Assembly: GCA_038502055.1 (NCBI GenBank)
Contig: JAXRKN010000033.1
Coordinates: forward strand, 1,798,001-1,862,000
Direction: 5' to 3'
DNA length: 64,000 bases
Origin: Tanytarsus gracilentus
Lineage: Eukaryota > Arthropoda > Insecta > Diptera > Chironomidae
Shown here: positions 13,338 to 25,602 of the stretch, piece after piece
How the letters are laid out: the number at the start of each line of letters is the position of its first letter
Position numbering within the stretch: position 1 is the first letter of the stretch
Notes under the pieces: model-generated
The model's database searches: none
Seen by the model: only the letters and a program-made list of their open reading frames with translations
Told to the model about the DNA's origin: nothing
Program-made: the position numbers and the translations under genes

Positions 13338-13365
13338 TGTTTCTGCCAGGAATCAAACCTGGGCC
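13338..13365 (-). other. tRNA-like T-arm / B-box fragment
   Basis: On the minus strand the bases CCAGG-TTTGATT-CCTGG form a perfect 5-bp stem with a 7-nt loop (13346-13362), followed by CAGAAAC and A at the expected places of a tRNA acceptor end. GGTTTGATTCC matches the RNA polymerase III B-box GGTTCRANYCC at all but one position. The matching 5' acceptor strand (GTTTCTG) is absent about 65 bases upstream and no anticodon stem forms, so it is not an intact tRNA. It could be a decayed tRNA, perhaps valine-like, or the head of a SINE. Confidence 0.4.
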
Positions 13366-13659
13366 ACCCGATATAATTAGAAATCATCACACAAATTTTT
13401 TTATGCATGGAAAAAAATTAATTACAAAGCTTATTATTTACGTGTCATTTGATTTAATGCATTTTTTATGTCAGAGGAATGATTGAAAATTTTGTAACCA
13501 ACAAAAATCTAAAATATTTTAACAAATAATCCTAACTTTTTAATAAACCCTCATTATTTAAATAATAATTAAAATTTAAATTCATAGTGACCTATTTTGA
13601 GTGGTAAAATTTTTTATTCACTTTTATACTTCGATACCTCCAACCGCACACACATCATA

Positions 13660-15527
13660 ATGCTCTTTTTAAATATTTTGGAGAAAATTTTTGCAAACTC
13701 GAGCATTCATGGCTTTCAATATGTTCCACGTCGAGATTTTCACATCCTTGAAAGAGTTTTTTGGCTTGCAATCTTATCAATGAGCATTTATTGTGCATAT
13801 CAAGCTTTTTCCGGACAGCTAAAGAGGTGATTCGAGTGAATTTTGGATTGAGAATTTTTTCCTCATTGCATAATTTTTAGATATGAAGAGAATCCAACTG
13901 TGCTGTCAGGTGAGATTATGCGGACTCTTTTGAATTTTTCCTAACATTTAAAGTTCTCAGTCGATATCGTCATGTATCAGGAATTTAATAAACCTGCATT
14001 TACTGTCTGCACACGCAATTACACGAATTCAACACAAGCTGGCATCATCATTGAAAGGTAAAAAAATATTAAAAATAAAATCAAAAATTAAGAAATCAAT
14101 TTTCAGCATGTTAAATGTAAAGTTAGATGAAAATCAATTAATTTATGTTGAATTCGTGCATGACATTTTGAACACGACTTACTTGAATTTAGAGAATCTC
14201 AAGAAGTACAAAGGAATTGAGGCATTTGAAAATGCAGATTTTCTTGAAATTGCACGCGAAATGGAAAAATTGATTCCACTCGTTGGATTGAACTATCGAA
14301 GAATAATGACTGAGGTAATGACGAATGAGCTGATTGCATTTCTGGGGGTTCATTTATAAGCTGAGTAACAAATAAATTTTTTACAGCTCGGAATGTGCCA
14401 GAGTTCATCTAATTTTTCACTCTATCAGAGTCCACATGTGACAAGGTGAGTGCACATGTCAATCAATAATTTTTCACTATCATGCAATTTACAGTGTACC
14501 CAAAACCTTTGAAAAGTTCGAAACATGCACAACTTTGGAGGTGTGTCGTGCCTCTGTATCACCTGGAAATGGCTTGAATCAAACGTTCAATGAAGTCGTA
14601 AGGGCAAAATAAAATTACATGTGATTAGAATAATTTGATATTGCATTTTGTAGTACATCAATAGCTTCGGTGAAGTAATTTCTGGTGATGATCTCGACAA
14701 CGTGTTGTTGGAAGGTACAAGCATAAAAGAGCGAAGTGTGAAGATTGAAGAAGTCATCGCTAACCCGACAATAAGAAAATTCAAGCCCAAGAGTAGAAAG
14801 TGCAGATTCGTTGATGAACCTAATTCGGAATATTTCGATGTAACTTCGATAATTTTTAAAGACTTTAAAAATGTTAAAAAAATCAATTTTTAGATTTACA
14901 CTCAAAATCTCTGTAAGATCGATTGTCGGATTCGAAAGGCCAAGGAAGCATGCGGATGTACTCCATTTTTCTACTCCCTTCCTCTCTCGAAGAAAAGACC
15001 CGGAAAAATTTGCAACATAACCGAAATGCTTTGTCTCGCAGAAAATCGTGAATGGTTTAATGCAACGAGTTGTAAATGCATGAACTTGTGCGAGTCAACA
15101 ATTCTCACAAAACTATCTACTAAAGAGGTGAGAAATTTCTTCATTCATATGTCAATGATTTTTTAATTGTTTCGAATTTTATTGACAGCAAAACTTGCAG
15201 TTCGACCGGATGCTGACGCTTGATTTAAGCTATCCAAAGACTCGCATATTGAGATCTGTTGTGTTTGACTTTGACGATCTTATAGGTAATAATAATGTAA
15301 AGTGTAATATTTCTTACATCATGGGGCAAGGGACGAAAGCTTTAAATTTTAACAATTGTTAAAGAAATTGAAAGATTTCTCCTCGTAGATAATTTTAATT
15401 ACACACCAAACTTTTTTCAGTGGGCTTAGGCGGCTCCGTGGCATTATTTCTCGGGTTCAGTTTTCTCTGTGCCGTTGAGTCATTCTTCGTCTGCATCCAG
15501 GCAATAATTAATCTTGGAAAGTCATAA
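13660..15527 (+). CDS. DEG/ENaC (pickpocket-like) sodium channel subunit
   Basis: Ten exons: 13660-13826, 13881-13909, 13961-14057, 14107-14314, 14387-14445, 14495-14597, 14654-14839, 14894-15127, 15189-15285, 15421-15527; 1287 nt, 428 aa, in frame. Such subunits form trimeric amiloride-type Na+ channels in the plasma membrane, used in mechanosensation, chemosensation or liquid clearance. Seen: short cytoplasmic N-terminus, TM1 at about 33-53 (VFWLAILSMSIYCAY), the post-TM1 FPAxTxC-like KPAFTVCTRN, a Cys-rich loop (CKIDCRIRKAKEACGCTPFFY, CKCMNLCES), and TM2 with LFLGFSFLCAVE, where G405-F406-S407 is the GxS selectivity filter. The ATG at 13660 is used because the frame open further upstream begins with TTG. 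The protein is at the short end for pickpockets, with a very short C-tail. The orthologue number cannot be assigned. Confidence 0.9.
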
Positions 15528-16164
15528 AGTCATCATTTTAGGGATCGAATTGCGGCTCCAAAAGACGGTAATAGTGACACTATATACCAGCATATTAAAA
15601 TTAAAATAACCCACATCACATCATGCGGGAATATTCGATTTAATTTATTATGTCTCATGCTTTCGCCTCATAATTATTTATTAAGAATAATTGTATGCCA
15701 TCTAATATTATAAGCGACGTAGATACTGCTGACGTTGGTGATTTTTCATTGTGATGAAGTCATCTAAGCTCTTTCGACCTCCCTCTCATGTGCGTTACAT
15801 CCCCCGAAAAAAAAGTGAGATAGAAATTTGAAAATTATTTATGGGTGGCTCAACATTCATGACATCAAATGTTTAATATCCATATTGAAGACGAATGAGA
15901 ATTTTTTCTCACACTGAACATGTTTGTGTATCATCAAACATATGCTCGCGAGTTAAGCATGATTTCCTTATGTCAAACGGAAATTGAGATTGCTCTTTAA
16001 ATTTTGCAGCAATTTTTCACTGACTTGTCACATTAACGCATGAAATTCTCTCGTGTGTACTCACGTTTGGATTAAAAAAGAGCTTTAAAAAAATTAAATT
16101 TGAAAATATTTATGAATTTAGATTTTTTCGTAAAAAATTTAATAAAGTTTTTTTGATTTGATTG
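15528..16164. other. Spacer downstream of the channel gene
   Basis: About 640 bases between the channel stop and repeat copy B. It should include the channel 3' UTR; AATTATTTATTAAGAATAA-like AT-rich sequence near 15670 could carry the cleavage signals. Nothing else was recognised. Confidence 0.35.
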
Positions 16165-16910
16165 TAAAACAAGTGGGTCTGAAACGGCGTTGCCATTTCC
16201 AATAGCTCCGCTGTCTTAGATTAGTACCCCATAGTTTGAAAAAGGACATTTGGCCTCTGGCGGCCATGATGGACATTCACAAAACCATCGCCAAGTAAGA
16301 AGTAAGAGAACAGAAGCATAGACTGAAAAATGGCATTAGTGGCCTAGCGCCAGAGGCTCCTAAAAACACAATGCCAAGATTCCTGTGAAGACGAGTTCAA
16401 CGAATAATGAAGCATTTTCTGAAAAATGGACATTAGTGGCACTCCTGGCCGTCCATAAGGAATTCCTCAAAAACATCAAGTCAACGGAGAAGAGTCAACG
16501 ATACCCATGAAGCCATAAAAGAGAAAATTTGTATGAAAAAGGATATTTTTGACTCAGGGACGGTCCTTGTGGGTCGGACCTCAAAACTAAATACTTCTTG
16601 CCAACTAGAGCCAAAACCCGATCTTTAGCACAAACCCGACTCAAATCCGACCAGGTTCTTGAGATATGGCGTTCACTTAGATCGTAAGAAAGTGAGAAAG
16701 TGAGAAAGTGAGAAAGTGAGAAAGTAAGATGATTAAATGGCTCTACTCCCGTAGGAGCAACCATTTCAAATCTGTTTTCGCCAGTTTGTAGGGTTTGGCT
16801 AGGCCTATCATTTGAGTATATGTTTAGATATTGCACAATGTAATGTCTTGGCACTAGGGGCCGAAAACAGGTTTTGGAAAAATCCAAAATTAATATATAG
16901 CGGAGCTATA
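16165..16910 (+). repeat. Dispersed repeat, copy B
   Basis: 16165-16575 is the inverted counterpart of copy A at 1-345. The unit phrases (GGACATTAGTGGCACTCCTGGCCG, split over 16432-16452, and ATGAAGCCATAAAAG near 16506) recur in copy C. A 10-bp inverted pair, TAGCTCCGCT at 16203-16212 and AGCGGAGCTA at 16899-16908, could mark the ends of an element of about 700 bp. A short 8-bp microsatellite lies inside. There is no coding capacity for a transposase. The open frame on the minus strand at 16495-16887 only reflects this repeat. Confidence 0.8.
16687..16727 (+). repeat. (AAGTGAGA)n microsatellite
   Basis: About five copies of the 8-mer AAGTGAGA, slightly degenerate at the ends, inside repeat copy B. 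Confidence 0.85.
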
Positions 16911-17640
16911 ATATTTTTTTAGATTAAAATTGTATCTGAAAAAAAAATTGTCTGAATCAGTCTATAAAGAAAAATCAATTCTTAACATTACAAGGGATGA
17001 AAATACAAAAACTTTTTAAAAACCAAAAATGTTAGAACAGGTTTAAAAAAAATTGGGAAAAATTAAAAATGCTTTCAATGATTTTTTTAATTTTTTATGG
17101 ATTAATTTTTCTATCCCTTGGCAGATCAGACAATTTCAGTAACTTCACTATTTCGATTTTCTTTCGAGATGATGCTGCAAAAATTTGATTAAATAAATTT
17201 TTCTTTTTGTAAAGAATAAAATTGATTCAGATGCTATCAAAAAAAAATTTTCTAAACTTTTTCATTAAAAATATTTTTGTAAAATTTTCTTTTAATGTTT
17301 ATAAAATTAAATGGCAGATGCAAAATAATAAATAGTAATCAAGCACTCAACCCGATATCCCCTCAGCACGATTATTTCTAATATCCTCCAATTATGATAA
17401 GAAATTATTTTAATTAAGTTGCTGTGTGTGTGACGTCCCGCATATTTTGCAACCGGATAAGAAAATTTTCATTCGAGCAACTTTGTTGCATTGTTAAATG
17501 TCACGTTAACGTAAAGGAAATGCACAAGAGATTAATTTTTCTTGAAGACATGCAGCACCCGAAAAAAAAATTTAAATGCACTTTCTCTCAATTTTGCTCT
17601 CGCAAATGAAAACGAGAGCAGAAGAAATTTGAACATATAT
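16911..17640. other. AT-rich spacer before the FMRFa promoter
   Basis: No coding exon or repeat recognised; short open frames on both strands at 17424-17777 lack any family features. The right end is the proximal upstream region of the predicted FMRFa promoter. Confidence 0.4.
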
Positions 17641-17833
17641 TGACTCGATTTGAGAGAGAAAGAGCGCCGAGAGAGAAAGCTTTGAAGAGGGTAGTAGAAG
17701 ATTTTGTGGGGGCGCCTCTCTGCTATATCGAAAAATGTTGCTGATGATACGACGAATCGTGCGTTCAGTTTCAACAAGTGCTACCAGTGTTGTATTATAT
17801 AAGAACGTGCAAGTAGAGAATCTTCCTCAGTCC
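17641..17833 (+). promoter_or_regulatory. Predicted FMRFa core promoter (GAGA, TATA, Inr)
   Basis: TATATAAG at 17796-17803 is followed by an initiator-like TCAGT with its A at 17829, so the TATA starts 33 bases before +1, the standard insect spacing. Upstream at 17650-17682 lie two GAGAGAGAAAG stretches, typical GAGA-factor sites. No other gene starts in the next 6 kb on this strand, and a perfect GTAAGT donor follows at 18056, so the promoter most likely serves the FMRFamide gene. This is inference from sequence spacing. Confidence 0.6.
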
Positions 17834-18055
17834 TCAAGTGAAATTGCAATCGAACGTTGCTAAAAAAGCTTAAAGGATCTAAAAGTCCTTCCAATGATAA
17901 GGAAGTGCGTGAAAGTGAAAATTTAATAGTTTTTGATTTTTAATTTTTGTCATTATAAATTTCTCACTCTATTTTGAGTTTTGACATTTAAAAATCCAAA
18001 AAAAATCCTTTTTGTTGAGTGAACAAATATTTTAAAAGGAGATAATTAAAAAAGT
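17829..18055 (+). other. FMRFa: Predicted noncoding exon 1 of the FMRFa transcript
   Basis: It runs from the predicted start site to an AAAGT|GTAAGT donor at 18056. The matching acceptor would be TTTTCAG at 23941-23947, just before the coding ATG at 23980. Drosophila FMRFa is likewise known to have a separate 5' leader exon. There is no long open frame in the exon. Confidence 0.5.
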
Positions 18056-21000
18056 GTAAGTTAATGAAAATTATTAGTTAATGCGTGTTATTTTTGTGGG
18101 TCTCTTGAATTAAAATTGATATCAAATCAACAAGTTGAAAAATTAATTAAACCACGGTGAGCTTGAAAGATTAAAAAAAATGATTAAAATTTTAATTTGC
18201 AATTTTTTTAAAAAAAATAATTTTTAAAATTTAATTTTTCAAATATTTATTTTTGTAATTTTTTATCATACAATGCGTGCAACTTTATTACTCAACTTTT
18301 CTCAAATTTGTACATCATAAAAAATTAAAACACGCGGGTGGACGTCAATCAAACGTGAAATTGTCTATACGTGTTTTATGTGGTTCGTTCCTCAATTTCA
18401 TGAAAAATGTGGAGGACCTGACTCGGTAATTTGACATCGGGGAAATTTCACCCTGATGATACTCGATATGACTTACAAATGTCGTTAGCCTCGTCATCAG
18501 TAGATAATAACGTGTCCTTATCATTGCCAAATATTTTTCAAGTGTGAGCTTAGAATTTTTTTACTCTAATGGTGCGTTTCTAGGGAATTAAAGATCAATA
18601 TCCTTTCAAATTGTTTCAACCTTCAGATTTTTTTAAAAGGGATAAAAATTATTGGGAGTCAAATGTTCAACAATTAATTCATTTACCTCTTGGCAAATTT
18701 CAAATAATTGAACAAGAAAAACAATCAAACTTTAAATCGAAATGAAAGATTTTTATTAAAAGGATACTAAAATAACAAAAATAAACTGGAAAAGTGCAAA
18801 CCAATATTTTATCAAGATATGAGGTAAAATAATAAAAGAACAAGTCAAAAAATTAAATACTTCATAAAGTTTTTCGAACTCTTTCATTGTTCAACAATTT
18901 AAGAAAGTTCAAAACTAAAGAATTTTAAGTGTCACTCTACAAACATCACATGTTTGCGTTTTTAATAGTAGAATCTTCACGTCTCTTGTCGCCCTCCGGC
19001 TTGAGCGTTACTTTTTTCTATCCTTCTGATTTAATTTCCAATCTACTCGAAGGCATTCTGAATCCCTCAACCAGACGCGTCACAACGTCATGCTGAGGTT
19101 GAACTTTTAGAAATTATCTAAAAATAGTAAAAACTGAGCTTTAAAGCTTGAGACACGCACTAAAGCAATAAATTGTTGAAAGTCCTCATTAGCGTTTAAA
19201 ATTCATTCAGACCATCCTTTTTCACCTTTTATTTATTCATAATTAACAACAATTCACCTCTAATGAATTCAACAGCGAGAAGATTCTTCTCTTATGCTGG
19301 TATTTTTCTCAATGATATATATGCTAAGAGACATTTAATACAAATACACAAGAACATAAATCAATTAACGACAAAGTATAGCGAGAGATAATTTTTTTAA
19401 CCCACATACACATTTTGAATGCTTAAAATTTGTTCTCTAAAGGTGTGCAGAAAAAAATTTAATGTTTGTGTTAAAAATCAGCACGTGAGAATTAAAGCGA
19501 AATAAATTTTGTCATCGTTGTTTTGCATATTTTGAAATTGTTTAGAGAAGATTAATGGACTTTACAAAAATTTAATGAAAAAAAATCTTAAGCAAAATGA
19601 GAATGTATTGATAAAATTGTTTTTATTTTTCTCACCAAAAAACCTAAATGTAAATTAGTTTTAAACTTTTAATTCCGTAAAAATATTCATGCATTTACGA
19701 ATGTCTATATCATAATTATATTTTTGTTCATCAGAATTTTAAGAGTTTTAATTTTATGCAGGCAAACAAGACAAATTGAGGTGGCATGATAAATAAACTA
19801 TTGGATTTAGGGTCACTTACTCCAAGAAAAGTTTATGTCCCATTTAATAAATTTTGTGATAAATAGATAAAAGATCTTCTGGGAAAGTTCAATCAGCAAA
19901 ATTCTTTAAAGTGTATTTTTTATTTATCTCATAACTTCTTGCCCTGCTTATTGCTCCTTATATAATATTTTCAAACCAAAACCTTCAATTTTAAAACGTT
20001 TTTAAATTAAAATTTATTCTTCGCTCGATCATAAATTCCGTTTTATGCGGTGGCGAGTGAGTAACATGGCAATATTCACTGGATGCAAAAGATTTTCTGT
20101 GGTCGAAAGTTAAAATTAGTTTTCTGAAGTGAATCACGAGATGAAAATGTGCAATAAAGATAAATTGAAAAATTATTTAGAGCATTGTAGAAGCAAAATA
20201 AAAATGTTAAGAATTTTTAAAAATTAAATAGATAATTTTAAGTGCAAATTTAAATAATTTTTGTTGCTTTTTAACGACATGAATCTTTAAAATGCGATGA
20301 ATTATTTCAACTGCACTCTCTCTAAATTTTTTTTTGATTATTCATTGCGAATATAAATGTGCATTTCACGAGCAAGATGCGATTATTCATTCATTTGAAA
20401 TCGCAAAAAGTAGCATTTTGTGTTGTATATTTTCACAATGAGTCTTGGGGTTTTTCTTGCAATGGAAATGTGAGCGAAAGAAAAGAGGATAAAAGTCACT
20501 TTTTATAGCACATAACTGACATTGACGATGCCGAATTTTCTATTATCTTTTTTTTTGTTTGAGAGTATTACTTACTGTCGGGTTTTGTGTTCTTTAAGAG
20601 TATTGTTGCCAATGAGCCGACGATTTTTATTCGAAAAATGTAATTCATGCGCTGAGATGAAAATCAGGGTATCAGAATATATTGTTACAATACTTAATAG
20701 TAATTTGGAAAATTGAGTTCTTTGGAAAAATATTGTAAGATTTTTTGATCTGATTAATTCATGATGATCGTGGATGTATCAAAAGATTTTCTGATTTATT
20801 GATCAATTTGCAAAAATTTGAGGAGTCTTTTTACTTCAAAGTTTTTTCTATCGCAGTCTTGTAACTTTTTTAGTTAGATTGTCTTTGGCGACTGTCTCGA
20901 ATGACAAAAGTCCACCCGTATCACATAAACATTCGGATGAGTTAATTGTTAATGATAACAAGAAATTTATCAAGTTCATAGTTTTCTTTTTCACAAATAA

Positions 21001-23947
21001 TTTATTTCTTGGTAATCTCAAATGAATTTAAAAAACTTTAAGGAAAAATAAAAAAGAGTTTTTAAATGAAAACCTAATTTTAAAATTTTATGTTGTAACG
21101 AAACATAATTTTTTAAAAATTAGAGTTTAAAAAATGAAATATGATGCATAAATTTTACACATCTATTTGGTAAAAAATTATTAAGCGAGTTTTATGATTT
21201 ATGTACGGCATAATATAAAGGCACGATAATCTCAGCGAAGACATACTGACTAACCGGGAGGATTTTATGAGGATATAAAAGATCATCGTACATTGTGATT
21301 TACTTAACAAACTCCAAACTAGTCCAAGCTTAGAGGGAATAAAATCATATTTCAAGCTTTGCATAAGGATTATGCGAGCTAATTGTACGACGTGGTTTAA
21401 TATTAATAATAAAATGCATCATCGTCATCATCCCTAACGTCATTGTCCTCTGAATCTTTTGTTTCATGTATACGATTAAATTAAAAATGCCTTTAGAAAA
21501 TTAAGTTTGAAAATTATCAAAAAAAAAATTTGTTACAAAACTTCGGTACAACATCAAATACAATTTATTGAGTTAAAACTTTTAGTTTTCAAAGCTCTTC
21601 TTCTGTCATTGCTTCGCATAATTTTGATTTCCTCAAAAAGCTAACCTGCACGGTGTGCTTGTTGTCCATTAATTAAATTTCCACATCAAAAAGGTTATTT
21701 TTGCTGAAAATTATTTCGAGCGTGAAATTCTGTGAGAGAGTGCAAGTTTCAACCACTTATATCTGGTCAAGGGAATGAAAATCATTTTTCTGAAATGATT
21801 TTGTGTGTTCGAAAAAATTTCTGTAAATGGGAATCACAAAACTCATGATAGCTGCTTTTTATAACATCATCGTGGCTGTATAACATTTCACTTATCTTCA
21901 CATGAACTTTTATATGGTTGCTCTTTAATGGCTGCATTTCAATGACAAGGGATAAAATCTTGAAAATTCTTTACAAATTTCAAAGAATAAAAATTTTTTA
22001 ATTTAAAACGTGAAATTCAATAATATTTTTTCTGTGAGTTATCACACCTTGAATTTATGTTTTTTCCCCGTGAAATGCTTAATTTTCTTCTCAAACTTTA
22101 ACTTATGATGTTTGAAGTTTTTTGCAAATGTGTTTTGACAATAATGAACCAATAAAATTATCCGTCGCATTCTTGTGTTAATTCTGAAGATTAAGAAAGA
22201 AAGTTTCTCGCACAAATAAACATCAAAAGAGCTTTTTGCTTTTTTTTATTGAATGAACGAGGAAAATGTGGCTTGATGCCAATTGGTGGCGTCACGTGGT
22301 TTCGAATGAAATTCATTGATAAATCGATGAATCATTCATGAGATGGAAAAAGTTGATATAAGCTTGGTTTATTTATTTATCGGAGAGTCAATAAGTTTTC
22401 TTTTTTATGTTTTACTTACGAAAAGTGTGCAACTATTTATTTTTGGAATTGACTCAACTTGAGTTACCAGCTTTAATTCTCATAAAGATTTTAAATTTAT
22501 TCCTATTCAATTAATTTCTTTGCCAAAACTCAGTTTGTGACGCCAGGATGATGCACACGTGATAAAATTTATTTTCGGTCAACGCAATAATCTTGAAAAT
22601 GTTATCTCGTGCTCACTGAGAATGACAATAATTTCAAAACTTCCTGTCCATAAAAAACATTACAACTGACTCATTCAGGTGTAAAATGGACATTAATGAT
22701 CTTTAAAAAGAAGTCCAGAAGAATTTCATTGTCTCAAAGCATAATCAACCCACGTTTTCGTTTTCCCTTAGGATAGTTTTGTGTGCTTTCGTACGTGAGC
22801 TGATAGGAAGAGATGAAAAATTTGAATTTGACAACTCACGCACATGAGTTTAGTAATTTAGCTCAATTTTTTTCGTTATGAGATCTAATTTAGTTGATAA
22901 ATTGTTAAACACGAAGAGAAAGCTTTTAAATAAAATTTATACAATTTTTTCTGAGTGTAAATTATAAATCCCAAAAGAGATTTTCTTTTAATTAAGTAGA
23001 ACATTAAAGCTGTCACTAAAAAAATTAAATTATTTTTCGACAAAAAGTGTTTTTAATTTTTTTCAACGATATAAATTAAAAAGTGTCGCTTTTACCACCC
23101 ACCCTTAAACTTTAAAGCAGATGATTTTCCACAGCATAACATAATATGTTGTTTGTGTATCTCACTTTAGTATAGTGAGACATCTTGGCGTTCTCTCATA
23201 GATCTGAAATGTGTCTACGTAATCACTACATGCACAATTTGTACTTCCACCCTCTCTCTGAGCTCTGACTGCTTTTCCCTTTTCGCATGCCAAAAAATAC
23301 AAGCGTGAGTGCTTTTTTTCCTCATAACTGTGAGCTCACGAAAGAAAAATAATTTTCGAAAATTTTCATCTTTTGTCGTCAGTTTGACTCAATCTATCGG
23401 TCGGAGTGGACTCTGGTCAAAAATGAGATTTTAGTGAAATATTTTGTTTAAAAGAAAATTCAAATGCGGAAATAGCAATAAATCCATTAGCAGATAGGTC
23501 TTTGACTGCCATTACTCATTACTTTTTTTCCCGTCGGAGGTGTGTTAGAATCTTTGTTGTTGTTGTTCGCCCACTTTGGGATAAAAATAAATTAAGTGGA
23601 AGTTATTTACGTACACTAAGGAGAGATAATCATAATTCATAGAAAGTAGCTTAATGTCATCATATTATGACAAAGCATTGTAATGCAATGCATCAAACTT
23701 TGTGAAAGAAAATTAATTTCAAGTGAATTTGCGTGATAAAATTTTTTAAACCTTAAAAAATTAAATTTTCCTGGATTATTTTAATAATTTATCTTAAAAT
23801 TTCTCACAAGGAAATTCTTACTTAATTTCACCACAATCAAACTTTTTCTCTGCCACCCCTAAACAAAGCCCATCTCTCATTCTTTTATGATTTATGATTC
23901 CTAAAATAAACACTCAAAAAGATTTCCATAAATTTGTCTCTTTTCAG
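18056..23947 (+). other. Probable first intron of FMRFa (about 5.9 kb)
   Basis: AT-rich sequence without a believable exon on either strand; the open frames at 18345, 20522 and 21155 are short and featureless. It is bounded by a consensus GTAAGT donor and a TTTTCAG acceptor. A long leader intron of a neuropeptide gene is a plausible place for cell-type enhancers, but no individual site is claimed. Confidence 0.45.
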
Positions 23948-23979
23948 TTCTCATCCGCAGTCACTAGAAGGTCGCCAAA

Positions 23980-25191
23980 ATGATTATGAAATTGATTGTT
24001 CCATTGTTGATCATTGTTATGTTCAAGTGCAATCCCTTGTCATCTGCACCGACAGATGTGCAAATGGAAACGAGCAGTGTGAGCAATAAAAATGATAGCG
24101 ATGATCAATCGGGTTTTATCCCAAATAATGACAATGGATTGATGCAACTACATCGAAGTGTAAGAAGTGATAATGAGATTGAAGCGAGGAGACGAAGTGC
24201 AGTCGATAAAGGTTTCATGCGATTCGGAAGAGCGAGCAATATACTTCGTTTTGGACGCTCAATGCCATCGGAATATGATAATGAGGAAAATGAGGGAGAT
24301 GATGACGAAAAGCAGTTTAATGAGCCATTTTCAATGAAGATGCGGAGGGGTAACATGATGAGGTTTGGAAGAAATTATCCGTCGGAAAATCGAGGTAAAT
24401 TTTTCAAATGACCTAGATTTAATGAGAGCAAAAAATTACTGAATATCTTCAATCACAGCTGAAAACGATGACTACAACGATGCAAGTGAAAATCTCGACT
24501 TAGTTGATATGCCTGTGCGACGGACTCCCGAGAACAAATATAGCGAGCAGGGATCAAAAATTCTTCGTCTTGGCCGATCGTCAGAATCCATTGAGAACAG
24601 CGAGAGAAATTCTCGAGAGAAGAAACCGACCGATGGAAACATTTTGAGATTTGGCAGAGCAAGCAACATGTTGAGATTCGGAAGGGCTGGAAATATGATG
24701 AGATTTGGACGTGGTGATAACATGATGAGGTGCATCTTAAATTATTTTTAAAGATTTAATTTTTGAAATTATTCGTTAAAGATTTGGACGAGCCAATAAT
24801 ATGGTACGTTTTGGCAGAGCTGGCAACGTGATGCGTTTTGGTAAGTTTCAATATTTTTCTGCTTTTAATATTTATAATTACTAAAATATTATCCACAGGT
24901 AAGCGTATGAACAGCATCGATTATCTCCGACCAAACAGAGCTGGAAATGTAATGAGATTCGGACGTAGTGATAAGAACCCCATGAGATTTGGTAAACGAT
25001 CGGAAGAGAGTCATCACGGCATCCCATCCGATCATTTTTGTGAGGACTTCGACTGTCTTGATCAAGAGAGAGAAAACCAGCAAACTGATATTGAACATGA
25101 AGACGAGTTGTCTAGTTTGTTTGGAGATGGAAATAATGACGATATTACAACACAATCTCAACCGCATAAAGAATACATAATTACGAAATAA
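23980..25191 (+). CDS. FMRFa: Extended FMRFamide neuropeptide precursor
   Basis: Four exons: 23980-24394, 24459-24729, 24782-24840, 24899-25191; 1038 nt, 345 aa. It encodes a secreted prohormone cut at basic sites and amidated from C-terminal glycine. Seen: signal peptide MIMKLIVPLLIIVMFKC ending near SSA, an acidic spacer, then twelve xxRxG(R/KR) cassettes: SAVDKGFMRFG, ASNILRFG, GNMMRFG, a KILRLG variant, GNILRFG, ASNMLRFG, AGNMMRFG, GDNMMRFG, ANNMVRFG, AGNVMRFG twice, and SDKNPMRFG. MNSIDYLRPNR separates the two AGNVMRFG copies and lacks the amidation signal. A long acidic C-terminal tail with two cysteines (CEDFDC) follows. Eleven cassettes would give RFamides and one RLamide. Introns cut within the R-F-G cassettes, at 24729/24782 and 24840/24899, so exons 2 to 4 meet inside repeats. 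Family call is very secure. Confidence 0.95.
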
Positions 25192-25602
25192 TCAAACTAT
25201 AGGTTTAATCGACTCATTAACTATGATGAATTCCTAGCGCTTAAAAAAATCTTTTGTGCTCTCGAATTCCACTGAGGCAAGGCGTGCGCAACTTTCGTTA
25301 TGCATCATCTTGCAAATCGATAGCCAATGATTTTTTTCGTGGCTGGATCGTTAGGAATTCAATGAAGTGGGAAGTTTTAGTTCCCTCTTTTAAAAACCAC
25401 ATGAAATTTTCAAACTTTTGCCTCTATTTTAATATAAAAAAAAATATGAAATTTTTCTCTTTAAAGAATCAAAAGAAGAAAATTGCGTCTGTTAAACAAT
25501 TCAAGAAATCTCATTCAATGCATTGCATGTAAACATGTAAAGCACACATAAATTTGTGAGCATTTAAAAAAAATGTTTCAAAACCCACACGTGGGTGTTG
25601 CC
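25192..25602. other. 3' flank of FMRFa
   Basis: About 410 bases with the FMRFa 3' UTR; no clear AATAAA was found close to the stop, though AT-rich text at 25431-25450 may serve. The small open frame at 25254-25532 has no family features and is not called. Confidence 0.35.

Noticed and set aside
13338..13410. Intact tRNA gene
   Set aside because: The 5' acceptor strand and an anticodon stem are missing; only the T-arm and 3' end fit.
13597..13659. Earlier start for the channel gene
   Set aside because: The upstream extension opens with TTG, not ATG, and the extra residues are not needed before TM1.
16495..16887. 130-codon minus-strand frame
   Set aside because: It spans repeat copy B and its 8-bp microsatellite; the matching repeats do not keep it open as a gene.
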